Positions 27,966 to 35,127 of a stretch of 64,000 bases of DNA are shown here, piece by piece. The position numbers were made by a program, and so were the translations under genes. This DNA comes from Afipia massiliensis (lineage in GTDB: Bacteria > Pseudomonadota > Alphaproteobacteria > Rhizobiales > Xanthobacteraceae): NCBI RefSeq assembly GCF_001006325.2, contig NZ_LBIA02000001.1, positions 2,233,501 to 2,297,500 of the forward strand. Reading direction: 5' to 3'. The notes under the pieces were generated by a model that was given only the letters and a program-made list of their open reading frames with translations, was not told where the DNA came from and searched no databases. Numbering within the stretch: the stretch's first letter is position 1; the number at the start of each line of letters is the position of its first letter.

Positions 27966-28426
27966 CACGCGCTCTCCGCATTGCGGGCCATTTCGAAATC
28001 CAGCGGCTGGCTGGTTTCGAGAATGCTCTTCAGGCTGGACAGCACGATCGGCCAGCCTTCGGAAATGCTGGGCAACGTCTTGCTGCCTTCCGCGAAATCC
28101 TCGTGCGTCACGGTCAGCTTGACCGCGCCGTTGCTTGGCTCAAGCACGAACGTCACGCGCGAAGGGCGTTCCTTGATCATGTCCGTGTCGTAAACCGACA
28201 GCCAGCTATAGGACAACCTGCGCGGTGGATCGGATTCGAGAACAAAGCCCTCGTTCATCACCTTGCCGCCAAGGTCCATATGCACGCGGGAGCCGACTTT
28301 CCAGTCCGAGTGCAGACTGCATCCGAACCAGTAGCTCAGTGTGAATTCCGTGTCGGTCAGGGCATGCCAGAGCTTGTCCGGCGTGGTCTTGATATAGGTC
28401 GTGTAGACGAATTCCGGCTTACGCAT
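27965..28426 (-). CDS. SRPBCC/AHSA1-family protein, 153 aa
   Basis: Second SRPBCC protein of the operon (FVYTTYIKTTPDKLWHALTD, CSLHSDWKVGSRVHMDLGGK, SDPPRRLSYSWLSVYD), clearly paralogous to the downstream gene, with a shared tail motif ILSSLKSxLET. ATG 28426 overlaps the end of the ArsR gene by eight bases. Function beyond binding a hydrophobic ligand is not predictable. Confidence 0.9.
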   Translation of the reverse strand: MRKPEFVYTTYIKTTPDKLWHALTDTEFTLSYWFGCSLHSDWKVGSRVHMDLGGKVMNEGFVLESDPPRRLSYSWLSVYDTDMIKERPSRVTFVLEPSNGAVKLTVTHEDFAEGSKTLPSISEGWPIVLSSLKSILETSQPLDFEMARNAESA

Positions 28427-28733
28427 CACGCTTCTCCAGTTGACGTTTTAGTTCGCTGAGCGCGGCGAGCTTGCCGCGCTCGAATTTTCTGATCCATCGT
28501 TCGCCGATCTCGTGGATCGGAACGGGATTGAGGTAGTGCAGCTTCTCGCGGCCGTGTTTGAGCGTGGTCACGAGATTGGCGTCTTCAAGAATCCCGAGAT
28601 GCTTGGTCACGGCCTGCCGCGTCATGGCGAGGCCATCGCAGAGTTCGAGCAACGTCTGTCCGTTGCGGGCATGAAGCCGGTCCAGCAATGAGCGCCGCGA
28701 TGCATCCGCCAGTGCCTTGAAGACGTCATCCAT
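28419..28733 (-). CDS. ArsR-family winged-helix regulator, 104 aa
   Basis: MDDVFKALADASRRSLLDRL, LLELCDGLAMTRQAVTKHLG and REKLHYLNPVPIHEIGERWI are typical of the metal-independent ArsR branch that heads SRPBCC operons. No metal-binding Cys cluster is seen. ATG 28733 is chosen over an upstream alternative giving six extra residues. It probably represses its own operon. Confidence 0.92.
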   Translation of the reverse strand: MDDVFKALADASRRSLLDRLHARNGQTLLELCDGLAMTRQAVTKHLGILEDANLVTTLKHGREKLHYLNPVPIHEIGERWIRKFERGKLAALSELKRQLEKRDA

Positions 28734-28806
28734 GGTCAGGATAATAGGCAACCAAATGGTTGCATGTCAAGCGCGTTGTAAAGTGAGAATGACTCAGACA
28801 AGAATT

Positions 28807-28895
28807 CGTCATGCCCGCGCTTGTCGCGGGCATCCACGTCTTTCTATTCTTGCTAGTAAGACGTGGATGGCCGGGACGAGCCCGGCCATGACGGT
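28807..28895. repeat. Inverted repeat pair of family P3
   Basis: Facing units ATGCCCGCGCTTGTCGCGGG and GATGGCCGGGACGAGCCCGG, with matching inner arms ACGTCTT/AAGACGT, so the whole can fold as one long imperfect hairpin between the divergent ArsR and LysE genes. Confidence 0.85.
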
Positions 28896-28913
28896 CATGG
28901 ACGGAAATCAATC

Positions 28914-29528
28914 ATGTCGCTTCAGGTTTATCTCGCCTACGTCGCCGCCTGCGTCGCGCTCGCGATCCTGCCGGGTCCGATCGTCACGCTGGTCATCGCC
29001 AACGGCCTTCGCTACGGCACGCGTGCGGCGCTCACCAACATTGCCGGGGCGCAGGCGGGCCTTGTGATCATCATCGCGATCATCGCCGTCGGTCTGACCA
29101 CGCTGATGGCGACGATGGGGTACTGGTTCGAGTGGGTCAGGTTCGCGGGAGCGGCCTATCTCGTCTGGCTCGGCATCAAGGTGTTCCGCTCGTCGGGCGC
29201 GATGTCGGCAACGGAAGCGCCGCCGCCACCGCGCGGCGGATTCTTCCTGCAGGGATTTCTGGTCCTGCTGAGCAATCCGAAGGTGCTGGTGTTCTTCGGC
29301 GCGTTCATTCCGCAGTTCGTCGATATGCAGCGGGATCACTTGCCGCAGGTGGCGTTGCTTGGCGTTACGTTCACGGTGATCGCGGCGCTGACCGACGGGG
29401 CCTATGCGCTGCTGGCCGGGCGCGCGGGCAAAATTCTCTCGGCCCGCCGCGTGCGGCTGGTGTCGCGCATCTCCGGCGGTTTCATGATCGGCGGCGGCAT
29501 CTGGCTCGCCCTGACGCGCGCGAGATAA
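28914..29528 (+). CDS. LysE/RhtB-family amino-acid exporter, 204 aa
   Basis: Six hydrophobic segments and the family landmarks LAILPGPIVTLVIANGLRYG, GAAYLVWLGIKVFRSSG and GFFLQGFLVLLSNPKVLVFF. Members export lysine, homoserine, threonine or related metabolites. ATG 28914; upstream in-frame residues come from the P3 repeat. It is two bases upstream of the DUF3592 gene, so the two are probably co-transcribed. Confidence 0.92.
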   Translation: MSLQVYLAYVAACVALAILPGPIVTLVIANGLRYGTRAALTNIAGAQAGLVIIIAIIAVGLTTLMATMGYWFEWVRFAGAAYLVWLGIKVFRSSGAMSATEAPPPPRGGFFLQGFLVLLSNPKVLVFFGAFIPQFVDMQRDHLPQVALLGVTFTVIAALTDGAYALLAGRAGKILSARRVRLVSRISGGFMIGGGIWLALTRAR

Positions 29529-29530
29529 CG

Positions 29531-30499
29531 ATGCTGCCGGATATTCCGTGGTTTGTGTATGCGATGTTGCTGGCGCCGGTCGGCCTCATCGTGTTTGCCG
29601 CGGGCTATAAATATCTGGAGGTCCGCGCCGCGAGCGACTGGCCCAGCACGCCGGGCAAGGTCGTCATCTCGAAACCCGAGACGAGACAGGTCAAGGTGAT
29701 CGACAGCGACCGCGCGAGAGGCCATCGCTTCGAGGAGCGCAATTTCGCCAACGTCACTTACGAATATTCGATTGCCGGACAGGTCTATCGCTGCAACCGC
29801 GTCACCATCGGTGAGGACCGCGGAAACTTCGAGGTCGCGGAAACCATCGCGCGCTATCCGGTCGGCAAGCCGGTGACCGTCTTCTACAATCCGAACAAAC
29901 GGAGCGAGGCCGTTCTGGAGCGCGACATGCCGCAAGGCATGTGGGGCTGCATCGGCTGGATGGTGGCGATCGCGGTCGCGCTGGTGTTCGGCTCCGCGAT
30001 CGGTTTCCACAAGCTGACCGATTTCGTTTCCTCCATGCCGGTTGCCAATGCGCCGATGACGGTGGCGCTCGGGGCGTTCGGGGCTGTTGCGGCGCTGATT
30101 GCCCTCGCCATCCAGCGGCATGCGCGTCAGGCCCGGCACTGGCCGGTGACCAGGGGCACGATTGCGACATCGGGGCTTGAAAGGTTCCGAAGCGCGGCGA
30201 CCGATACAAGCCGCGGGCAGATCAGGTTCAAGGCGCGGATCAGCTACACCTACAGCTTTAACGGCGTGAACTACACGGGCACGGTGGCGTCCCTCGGCGG
30301 CGAGGTGTCATCGACATCCGATCGCGCGGTGCAGCGTTGGGTGAAGCGCTATCACGATGGCCAGTCGGTGGATGTCTATGTCAACCCCGCCAATCCCTCG
30401 GAGTCGGTGCTGGAGCCGCGCGCGAAAGGAATCTGGGTTGTCTGGGCGATCGTTGCCGTGCTTTGGGCGCTGGCCGCCTTTGTCGCAACAAGAGGTTAA
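29531..30499 (+). CDS. DUF3592-domain membrane protein, 322 aa
   Basis: Two similar halves, each a transmembrane helix followed by a DUF3592-like beta domain (FANVTYEYSIAGQVYRCNRV ... VTVFYNPNKRSEAVLE, and ARISYTYSFNGVNYTGTVAS ... VDVYVNPANPSESVLEPRAK), with a closing helix. Function is unknown; the internal duplication is clear. ATG 29531 follows the LysE stop by two bases. A longer in-frame reading from 29132 is only the shadow of LysE. The stop overlaps the convergent amidohydrolase stop (TTAA). Confidence 0.85.
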   Translation: MLPDIPWFVYAMLLAPVGLIVFAAGYKYLEVRAASDWPSTPGKVVISKPETRQVKVIDSDRARGHRFEERNFANVTYEYSIAGQVYRCNRVTIGEDRGNFEVAETIARYPVGKPVTVFYNPNKRSEAVLERDMPQGMWGCIGWMVAIAVALVFGSAIGFHKLTDFVSSMPVANAPMTVALGAFGAVAALIALAIQRHARQARHWPVTRGTIATSGLERFRSAATDTSRGQIRFKARISYTYSFNGVNYTGTVASLGGEVSSTSDRAVQRWVKRYHDGQSVDVYVNPANPSESVLEPRAKGIWVVWAIVAVLWALAAFVATRG

Positions 30500-31305
30500 G
30501 CCGGCATCAGCTTCTTCGCGTGCAGCGTCTCCTCGATCTCGCGCAACAGACGCGCCAGCCGCTCCGCCCATTGATGCTGGCCGGACTGGTCGCCGATCAG
30601 GTCCTGACGAATCTCGACGCCGGTGTTCATCAGGCCGCGCCGCTCGCCGTGAACCGGGATGGTGTAGTCGGTGGCGTCGCTGACCGCATAGGGCTCGTTG
30701 TCGCCGACCACGAGATCGCCTTCGTGGCGCAGCAGGTCGCGCAAAAGATGCGGCAGCCGGTCGTCGCGATTGTACAACGTGCCGATGTGCCAGGGCCGCG
30801 CGATGCCGGCATAGACCGGCGTGAAGGAATGCAGCGACACCAGAATGGTCGGCAGCCCCTGCGTCTTGCGCGCATCCAGCGCCTGCGCGATCCGCGCATG
30901 GTAGGGCGCGAACACCGCCTGCCGGCGCGCGGTGACCTGTTCGTGGTTGAGCCCGCCATTGCCGGGAATTTCCGTCGCTTCGCTGATCAGAGGGATCGAG
31001 CCCGGGCTGTCGAACGGCCGGTTGCAGTCGATCACGAGGCGCGAGTAGCGCTGCGCAATCAGGTGAGCGTCCATCTCTCTCGCAAGCCAGGTCGCGACCT
31101 CGGCGATGCCGATGTCCCAGGCGATGTGCCGCTCCAGCTCGCCGGCATGCACGCCGAGATCGCCGAGCGCCCGCGGGATCAGCCGGCCGTAATGGTCGCA
31201 GGTGAAGACGAACGGCGAGCGGCTGCCCGCATTTTCCTCGAGAACGGGGGGAACTTCGTCGTCCTCAAGGAGTCGTCGTGTGTCGCTCGTTTCGTGCACG
31301 GTCAT
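30496..31305 (-). CDS. N-formylglutamate amidohydrolase (FGase family), 269 aa
   Basis: FVFTCDHYGRLIPRALGDLG near the N-terminus, ERHIAWDIGIAEVA, RLVIDCNRPFDSPGSIPLIS and LVSLHSFTP give the conserved His/Asp/Glu pattern of zinc-dependent HutG-type N-formylglutamate deformylases. Many such stand-alone proteins act on undefined N-acyl amino acids. ATG 31305 is used; the much longer open frame upstream is antisense to the transglutaminase gene. Confidence 0.9.
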   Translation of the reverse strand: MTVHETSDTRRLLEDDEVPPVLEENAGSRSPFVFTCDHYGRLIPRALGDLGVHAGELERHIAWDIGIAEVATWLAREMDAHLIAQRYSRLVIDCNRPFDSPGSIPLISEATEIPGNGGLNHEQVTARRQAVFAPYHARIAQALDARKTQGLPTILVSLHSFTPVYAGIARPWHIGTLYNRDDRLPHLLRDLLRHEGDLVVGDNEPYAVSDATDYTIPVHGERRGLMNTGVEIRQDLIGDQSGQHQWAERLARLLREIEETLHAKKLMPA

Positions 31306-31389
31306 CCGTCGATCATTGCCTAACGCTGAAGCATCCAAGCCCAACAATGAGCCGGAAGTGCAGCAAGATAGCATGTACGATTTGAACAC

Positions 31390-32307
31390 ATGAATATAGC
31401 CGCCGCGAACGCCACGATGCCCCTGCTGACGATTCATCACAAGACCGAGTATCGCTATGACCGCCCGGTGGCGTTCGGCGAGCATCGGATCATGCTGCGC
31501 CCGCGCGACGGCCACGATATCCGTGTGCTGTCGGAGAGGCTCGACATCTCGCCGCAGCCATCCTCGCTGCGCCGCATTCACGATGTGTTCGGCAACAGCG
31601 TCGCCATCGCCGATTTCGACATCGAGTCGGACCGGCTGGTGTTCGATTCGACCGTCACCGTCGAGCATTATCCGCTCGAGAACATCGACCTGACCCCCGA
31701 CGATGAGGCCTATTACTACCCGTTCTTCTACAACCAGGATGAATTTACGGATCTGACGCCATCGATGACGCCGCAATACAGCGATCCCGATGGCGCGCTG
31801 GCGGCATGGGCGCGGCAGTTTCTCAGCGAAGGGCGCCGGACAAGGACGCTGGATCTGCTGGTCGGCATGACTCATGGCGTGCGCCAGTCGTTCGGCTATC
31901 GCAGGCGCTACGAGCGCGGCACGCAGCATCCGCTCGATACACTCAGCATCGGCTCGGGCACCTGCCGCGATTTCGCGCTGTTCATGATGGAGGCGCTGCG
32001 CCGCCTCGGCATCGCGGCGCGTTTCGTCAGCGGTTACATCTTCATTCCCGGCGACGAGGCGCATGGTTATGTCGGCGGCGGTTCGACCCATGCCTGGGTG
32101 CGGGCCTATCTGCCGGGCGCGGGCTGGATCGAGTTCGATCCCACCAACGGCATTGTCGGCAGCCGCGATCTCATTCGCGTCGCGGTCGCGCGCGATCCGC
32201 ATCAGGCCATCCCGTTGTACGGCACTTACGTGGGACCCGCCGACGCCCATCTCGGTATGGATGTCACCATCCATGTCCTTTCCGTCGGCGAAGATATGAA
32301 GGACTAG
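31390..32307 (+). CDS. Transglutaminase-like cysteine peptidase-family protein, 305 aa
   Basis: N-terminal bacterial transglutaminase domain (LLTIHHKTEYRYDRPVAFGE) and a papain-like core with the full triad: Cys in GSGTCRDFALFMMEALRRLG, His in STHAWVRAYLPG and Asp in WIEFDPTNG. It is predicted to cleave or form amide/isopeptide bonds. It is first of three same-strand genes ending in a gamma-glutamylcyclotransferase. Its TAG stop is part of a degenerate copy of the composite repeat. Confidence 0.92.
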   Translation: MNIAAANATMPLLTIHHKTEYRYDRPVAFGEHRIMLRPRDGHDIRVLSERLDISPQPSSLRRIHDVFGNSVAIADFDIESDRLVFDSTVTVEHYPLENIDLTPDDEAYYYPFFYNQDEFTDLTPSMTPQYSDPDGALAAWARQFLSEGRRTRTLDLLVGMTHGVRQSFGYRRRYERGTQHPLDTLSIGSGTCRDFALFMMEALRRLGIAARFVSGYIFIPGDEAHGYVGGGSTHAWVRAYLPGAGWIEFDPTNGIVGSRDLIRVAVARDPHQAIPLYGTYVGPADAHLGMDVTIHVLSVGEDMKD

Positions 32308-32338
32308 TATGAGGCGAACTTCGAATTCAGGACACTAG
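32304..32338. repeat. Degenerate half-copy of the composite repeat
   Basis: CTAGTATGAGGCGAACTTCG followed by a short tail ending GGACACTAG keeps the outer CTAG...GGACACTAG ends and a GCGAACTTCG remnant of the second dyad, but has lost the rest. It lies between the two transglutaminase genes, starting at the stop codon of the first and ending two bases before the start of the second. Confidence 0.55.
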
Positions 32339-32340
32339 AC

Positions 32341-33171
32341 ATGCTGATCCGGGTCGGTTTCGAAATTTCCTATGGCGCGGTGGCAGAGACGCCGATGGTG
32401 GTCATGCTGCGGATTCATCCCTCGCGCGTGAAGGACATTGTCGGCGAGGAGACCATCGTCACCGAGCCGGATGTTCGCATCCGCTACTATCACGACACGT
32501 TCGGCAATATTTGCGGACGCCTTGTTGCGCCGCCGGGCGGCATCACGTTTCGCGGCGATGCGCTGGTGCGCGATACCGGCCTGTCCGATGCGATCGTGCC
32601 CGAGGCGCAGCAGTTGCCGATCGAGCAGTTGCCCGACGAGGTGCTGCTTTATCTGATGGCGAGCCGCTATTGCGAGACCGATCGCCTCACGGACTTCGCC
32701 TGGTCGCAGTTCGGCAATACGCCGCCCGGATGGGAGCGCGTGCAGGCGATCAATGCGTGGGTGCACAATCATGTGCGGTTCGACTACCAGCAGGCGCGTC
32801 CGACCAAATCGGCCTTCGATGTGTTTCAGGAGCAGCAGGGCGTCTGCCGCGACTTTGCGCATCTGGCGCTGACGCTGTGCCGCTGCATGAACATTCCGGC
32901 GCGTTACGTCACCGGCTACATGGGCGACATCGGCATTCCCTATGATCCGGCGCCGATGGATCTGTCGGGCTGGTACGAAGTCTATCTCTCGGGTAAGTGG
33001 TACACATTCGATGCGCGCCACAACAAACCGCGCATCGGCCGCATCCTGATGGGCACCGGCCGCGACGCGGCCGATGTCGCGCTATCGACCAACTTCGGGC
33101 CGATGGTGCTGAACAAGTTCGTCATCATCAGTGACGAGGTCACTGAAGCAAAGGCGAGCTCATCGCGATGA
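32341..33171 (+). CDS. Transglutaminase-like protein, second paralogue, 276 aa
   Basis: Related to the upstream gene but divergent. The nucleophile Cys is present (QQGVCRDFAHLALTLCRCMN) and the Asp region is WYTFDARHNKPRIGR. At the position where the neighbour has THAWVRAYL this protein reads SGWYEVYL, so the canonical catalytic His is not visible. It may use a different residue or be non-catalytic. The last four bases overlap the next gene (ATGA), showing translational coupling. Confidence 0.9.
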   Translation: MLIRVGFEISYGAVAETPMVVMLRIHPSRVKDIVGEETIVTEPDVRIRYYHDTFGNICGRLVAPPGGITFRGDALVRDTGLSDAIVPEAQQLPIEQLPDEVLLYLMASRYCETDRLTDFAWSQFGNTPPGWERVQAINAWVHNHVRFDYQQARPTKSAFDVFQEQQGVCRDFAHLALTLCRCMNIPARYVTGYMGDIGIPYDPAPMDLSGWYEVYLSGKWYTFDARHNKPRIGRILMGTGRDAADVALSTNFGPMVLNKFVIISDEVTEAKASSSR

Positions 33172-33560
33172 CCGAGCGTCTGTTTGTCTATGGCACGCTG
33201 AAGCGTGGCTCCCGGCATCCGTTTGCGGAGCAATTGGCGGCCAAGGCCAGCCATCTCGGCGAAGCGCGCTATAACGGCCGGCTTTACCGCGTCGCGCATT
33301 ATCCCGGCGCGGTCGCATCCAGCCTGCCGGGCGAGTGGGTGCAGGGCGACGTCTATGCCCTGCAGGATGCCGGTCTCCTGAAAGCGCTGGACAGGTATGA
33401 GGGCTGCGGCCCTGACGATCCAAAGCCGACGCAGTATCTGCGGCTGCTTCAGACTGTGAAGCTGTCCGATGGCACGGCCGTCGAAGCGTGGGTCTATGTT
33501 TACAACAGGCCGGTCGAGAAGCTCGAGCGGATCATGTCGGGCAGCTTCGACGAGGCGTAG
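33168..33560 (+). CDS. Gamma-glutamylcyclotransferase-like (AIG2/GGACT fold) protein, 130 aa
   Basis: ERLFVYGTLKRGSRHPFAEQ carries the substrate-binding YGTL loop, and LDRYEGC places the likely catalytic Glu. Family members release 5-oxoproline from gamma-glutamyl peptides or amines, including gamma-glutamyl-lysine isopeptides in the GGACT branch. Translational coupling to two transglutaminase-like genes makes isopeptide turnover an attractive but unproven role. Confidence 0.9.
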   Translation: MTERLFVYGTLKRGSRHPFAEQLAAKASHLGEARYNGRLYRVAHYPGAVASSLPGEWVQGDVYALQDAGLLKALDRYEGCGPDDPKPTQYLRLLQTVKLSDGTAVEAWVYVYNRPVEKLERIMSGSFDEA

Positions 33561-33612
33561 CCGCAGGTAAGTGATTTCGCGGCGCGCGCCTTTCTTGGCG
33601 TTGATTTTAGAA

Positions 33613-33930
33613 TCAGGCTCGCTTTTTAGGCTTGGCCTTCTGCTGCATGTAAGAACGCAGAACGGCATTCATGCGGCCCTGATAACCCTCACCTTCGCCT
33701 TTAAAATAATCGAGCACGTCTTCATCGATCCGAATGGAGATAGCCTTTTTCTTGGCAGGAATAACAAGCTCGGCTTTTGACCAGTCGATATCCTTGAACT
33801 CTGCCCAATCGGGATCGTTCGCCATAGCGGCGTTGATCTTCCGATCGGTGAGCTTGCCAACGCGGGACCAGTCAGTCTTTCCCTTTCGCCGGTCGCCCGA
33901 TTGACGTGTGACGATATGATTCTTTTTCAT
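33613..33930 (-). CDS. brnA: BrnA-family antitoxin, 105 aa
   Basis: Begins MKKNHIVTRQSGDRRKGKTD and ends with a ribbon-helix-helix domain (AISIRIDEDVLDYFKGEGEG, YQGRMNAVLRSYMQQ), as in BrnA. It should neutralise BrnT and repress the promoter. It is second in the operon, overlapping brnT by 59 bases. The basic KPKKRA tail is an extension. Confidence 0.9.
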   Translation of the reverse strand: MKKNHIVTRQSGDRRKGKTDWSRVGKLTDRKINAAMANDPDWAEFKDIDWSKAELVIPAKKKAISIRIDEDVLDYFKGEGEGYQGRMNAVLRSYMQQKAKPKKRA

Positions 33931-34201
33931 TCTTTCTCGCGGAGCGCGCTGAGATGATCCGGATGATGTCATTTCGTCGTGTGAAGATAACGGCAATGAC
34001 ATGATCGTTGGACTTCCCAATCGCGACCCAGCGCTCCTCAAGGTTGCGATCTGACCGATACAAAAGAATCGGGCCATCAAAGACTTCGACTGCATCGTCG
34101 AAATCGATGCCGTGCTTTTCTATGTTCCGATGATTCTTGTCGTCATCCCATTCAAATGAGCTAGCTGCGATAAAGGTGAGTTCCGGGCCGTTGTCCGCCA
34201 T
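33872..34201 (-). CDS. brnT: BrnT-family toxin (RelE-fold RNase), 109 aa
   Basis: FEWDDDKNHRNIEKHGIDFD is the BrnT N-terminal signature, followed by EERWVAIGKSNDHVIAVIFT and RIISARSARKNEKESY. Members are RelE-like ribonucleases. About 16 residues continue beyond the usual ESY end and overlap brnA in another frame. The toxin-first order is normal for BrnTA. Confidence 0.92.
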   Translation of the reverse strand: MADNGPELTFIAASSFEWDDDKNHRNIEKHGIDFDDAVEVFDGPILLYRSDRNLEERWVAIGKSNDHVIAVIFTRRNDIIRIISARSARKNEKESYRHTSIGRPAKGKD

Positions 34202-34275
34202 TCTCTGGTATCCCTATTGAATCTAGTTCGCTCCATCGGCGTCTCCTATTTGGCGGCCACAATTGGCCATACACA

Positions 34276-34306
34276 TGTATATACAGGTATTGCTTGCAGT
34301 TGTCTA
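34276..34306 (-). promoter_or_regulatory. brnTA promoter with palindromic operator
   Basis: On the minus strand TAGACA (34306-34301) and TATATA (34283-34278) are spaced by exactly 17 bases. The -10 is embedded in the perfect ten-base palindrome TGTATATACA (34276-34285), a plausible BrnA/RHH operator. Confidence 0.6.
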
Positions 34307-34344
34307 GATGGTTGACGGCATTTTAGGGTGATGCCCGTTGCGAA

Positions 34345-34968
34345 CTATGCCACCGCCTGCGCCGTCGCCGTCAGCGCCGCAGTGTCCTTCACGACAATCG
34401 CAAAGCGATCTGCCAGTTCGGACAGTGCCACGCGGTGCACGACGCTGGCCGGGATCGTGCCGCCGAGCGGATCGGGCAGGTCGCGCGTCGCGGTCGCGTT
34501 GGCGACGATGGTGGTGCGGTACTTCAGATCCGTCGCGGCGCGCGCGGTGGCGCTGACGCACATATGGGTCATGAAACCGGCGAGGATCAGTTCGGAGCGG
34601 CCGGTGCTTTTCACCAGTGCGTCGAGATCGGTGCCTGCGAAGGCGTTCGGCAGGGTCTTGCGCACCACCACTTCGCCGGCAGCCGGCGTCAGCAGTTGCA
34701 CGATCGGCGCGGTCGGCCCGTCCTCGGCGAACAGCGGGCGGCCCGATGGCGCGTGCTGCACGATATGGAACACCGGAACGCCCTGCGCGCGCGCCAGCTT
34801 CAGCAGTTTGGCGGCTTCCACGATGGCGGCGTCGACGCCGTCCAGCGGCAGGCTGCCCTTGGTGTATTCAACCTGGGCGTCGATGATGACGAGGGCGGAT
34901 TTGTCGAGCGCGCTCGGATGCAGCGGCGCGCCGGCGATCTGGAGCAGGGATTTCGGGGCAGGGGCCAT
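34345..34968 (-). CDS. Isochorismatase-family cysteine hydrolase, 207 aa
   Basis: Catalytic triad visible: Asp in ALVIIDAQVEYTKGSL, Lys in VVRKTLPNAFAGTDLD and Cys in LAGFMTHMCVSATARAATDL. Members hydrolyse isochorismate, nicotinamide, biuret or N-carbamoyl compounds; the substrate is unknown. ATG 34968 (MAPAPKSLLQIAGAPLHPSA). It is divergent from dnaG. Confidence 0.92.
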   Translation of the reverse strand: MAPAPKSLLQIAGAPLHPSALDKSALVIIDAQVEYTKGSLPLDGVDAAIVEAAKLLKLARAQGVPVFHIVQHAPSGRPLFAEDGPTAPIVQLLTPAAGEVVVRKTLPNAFAGTDLDALVKSTGRSELILAGFMTHMCVSATARAATDLKYRTTIVANATATRDLPDPLGGTIPASVVHRVALSELADRFAIVVKDTAALTATAQAVA

Positions 34969-35127
34969 TTTTCTTGCTTTCGTTGAGGAAAAGGACGACT
35001 TCGAAAGGGTGCCGGACAATAAGGCTTGTGGTCAGTGGGGACAATCCGGCGGGGATTGGGCCAAACGCCACGCGGTCTTATATGGATGATCGGTTGGCAA
35101 CCCCCGAGTCCCGAACCTTCAAGGCTC

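Noticed and set aside
29132-29530. Long in-frame extension of the DUF3592 gene
   Set aside because: It overlaps the LysE exporter on the same strand in another frame, and its residues are unlike a natural protein; the ATG at 29531 two bases after the LysE stop fits better.
31306-32274. Minus-strand frame extending the N-formylglutamate amidohydrolase to 592 residues
   Set aside because: It is antisense to the transglutaminase gene, and its composition (His/Arg-rich, no domain) is typical of a GC-rich shadow.
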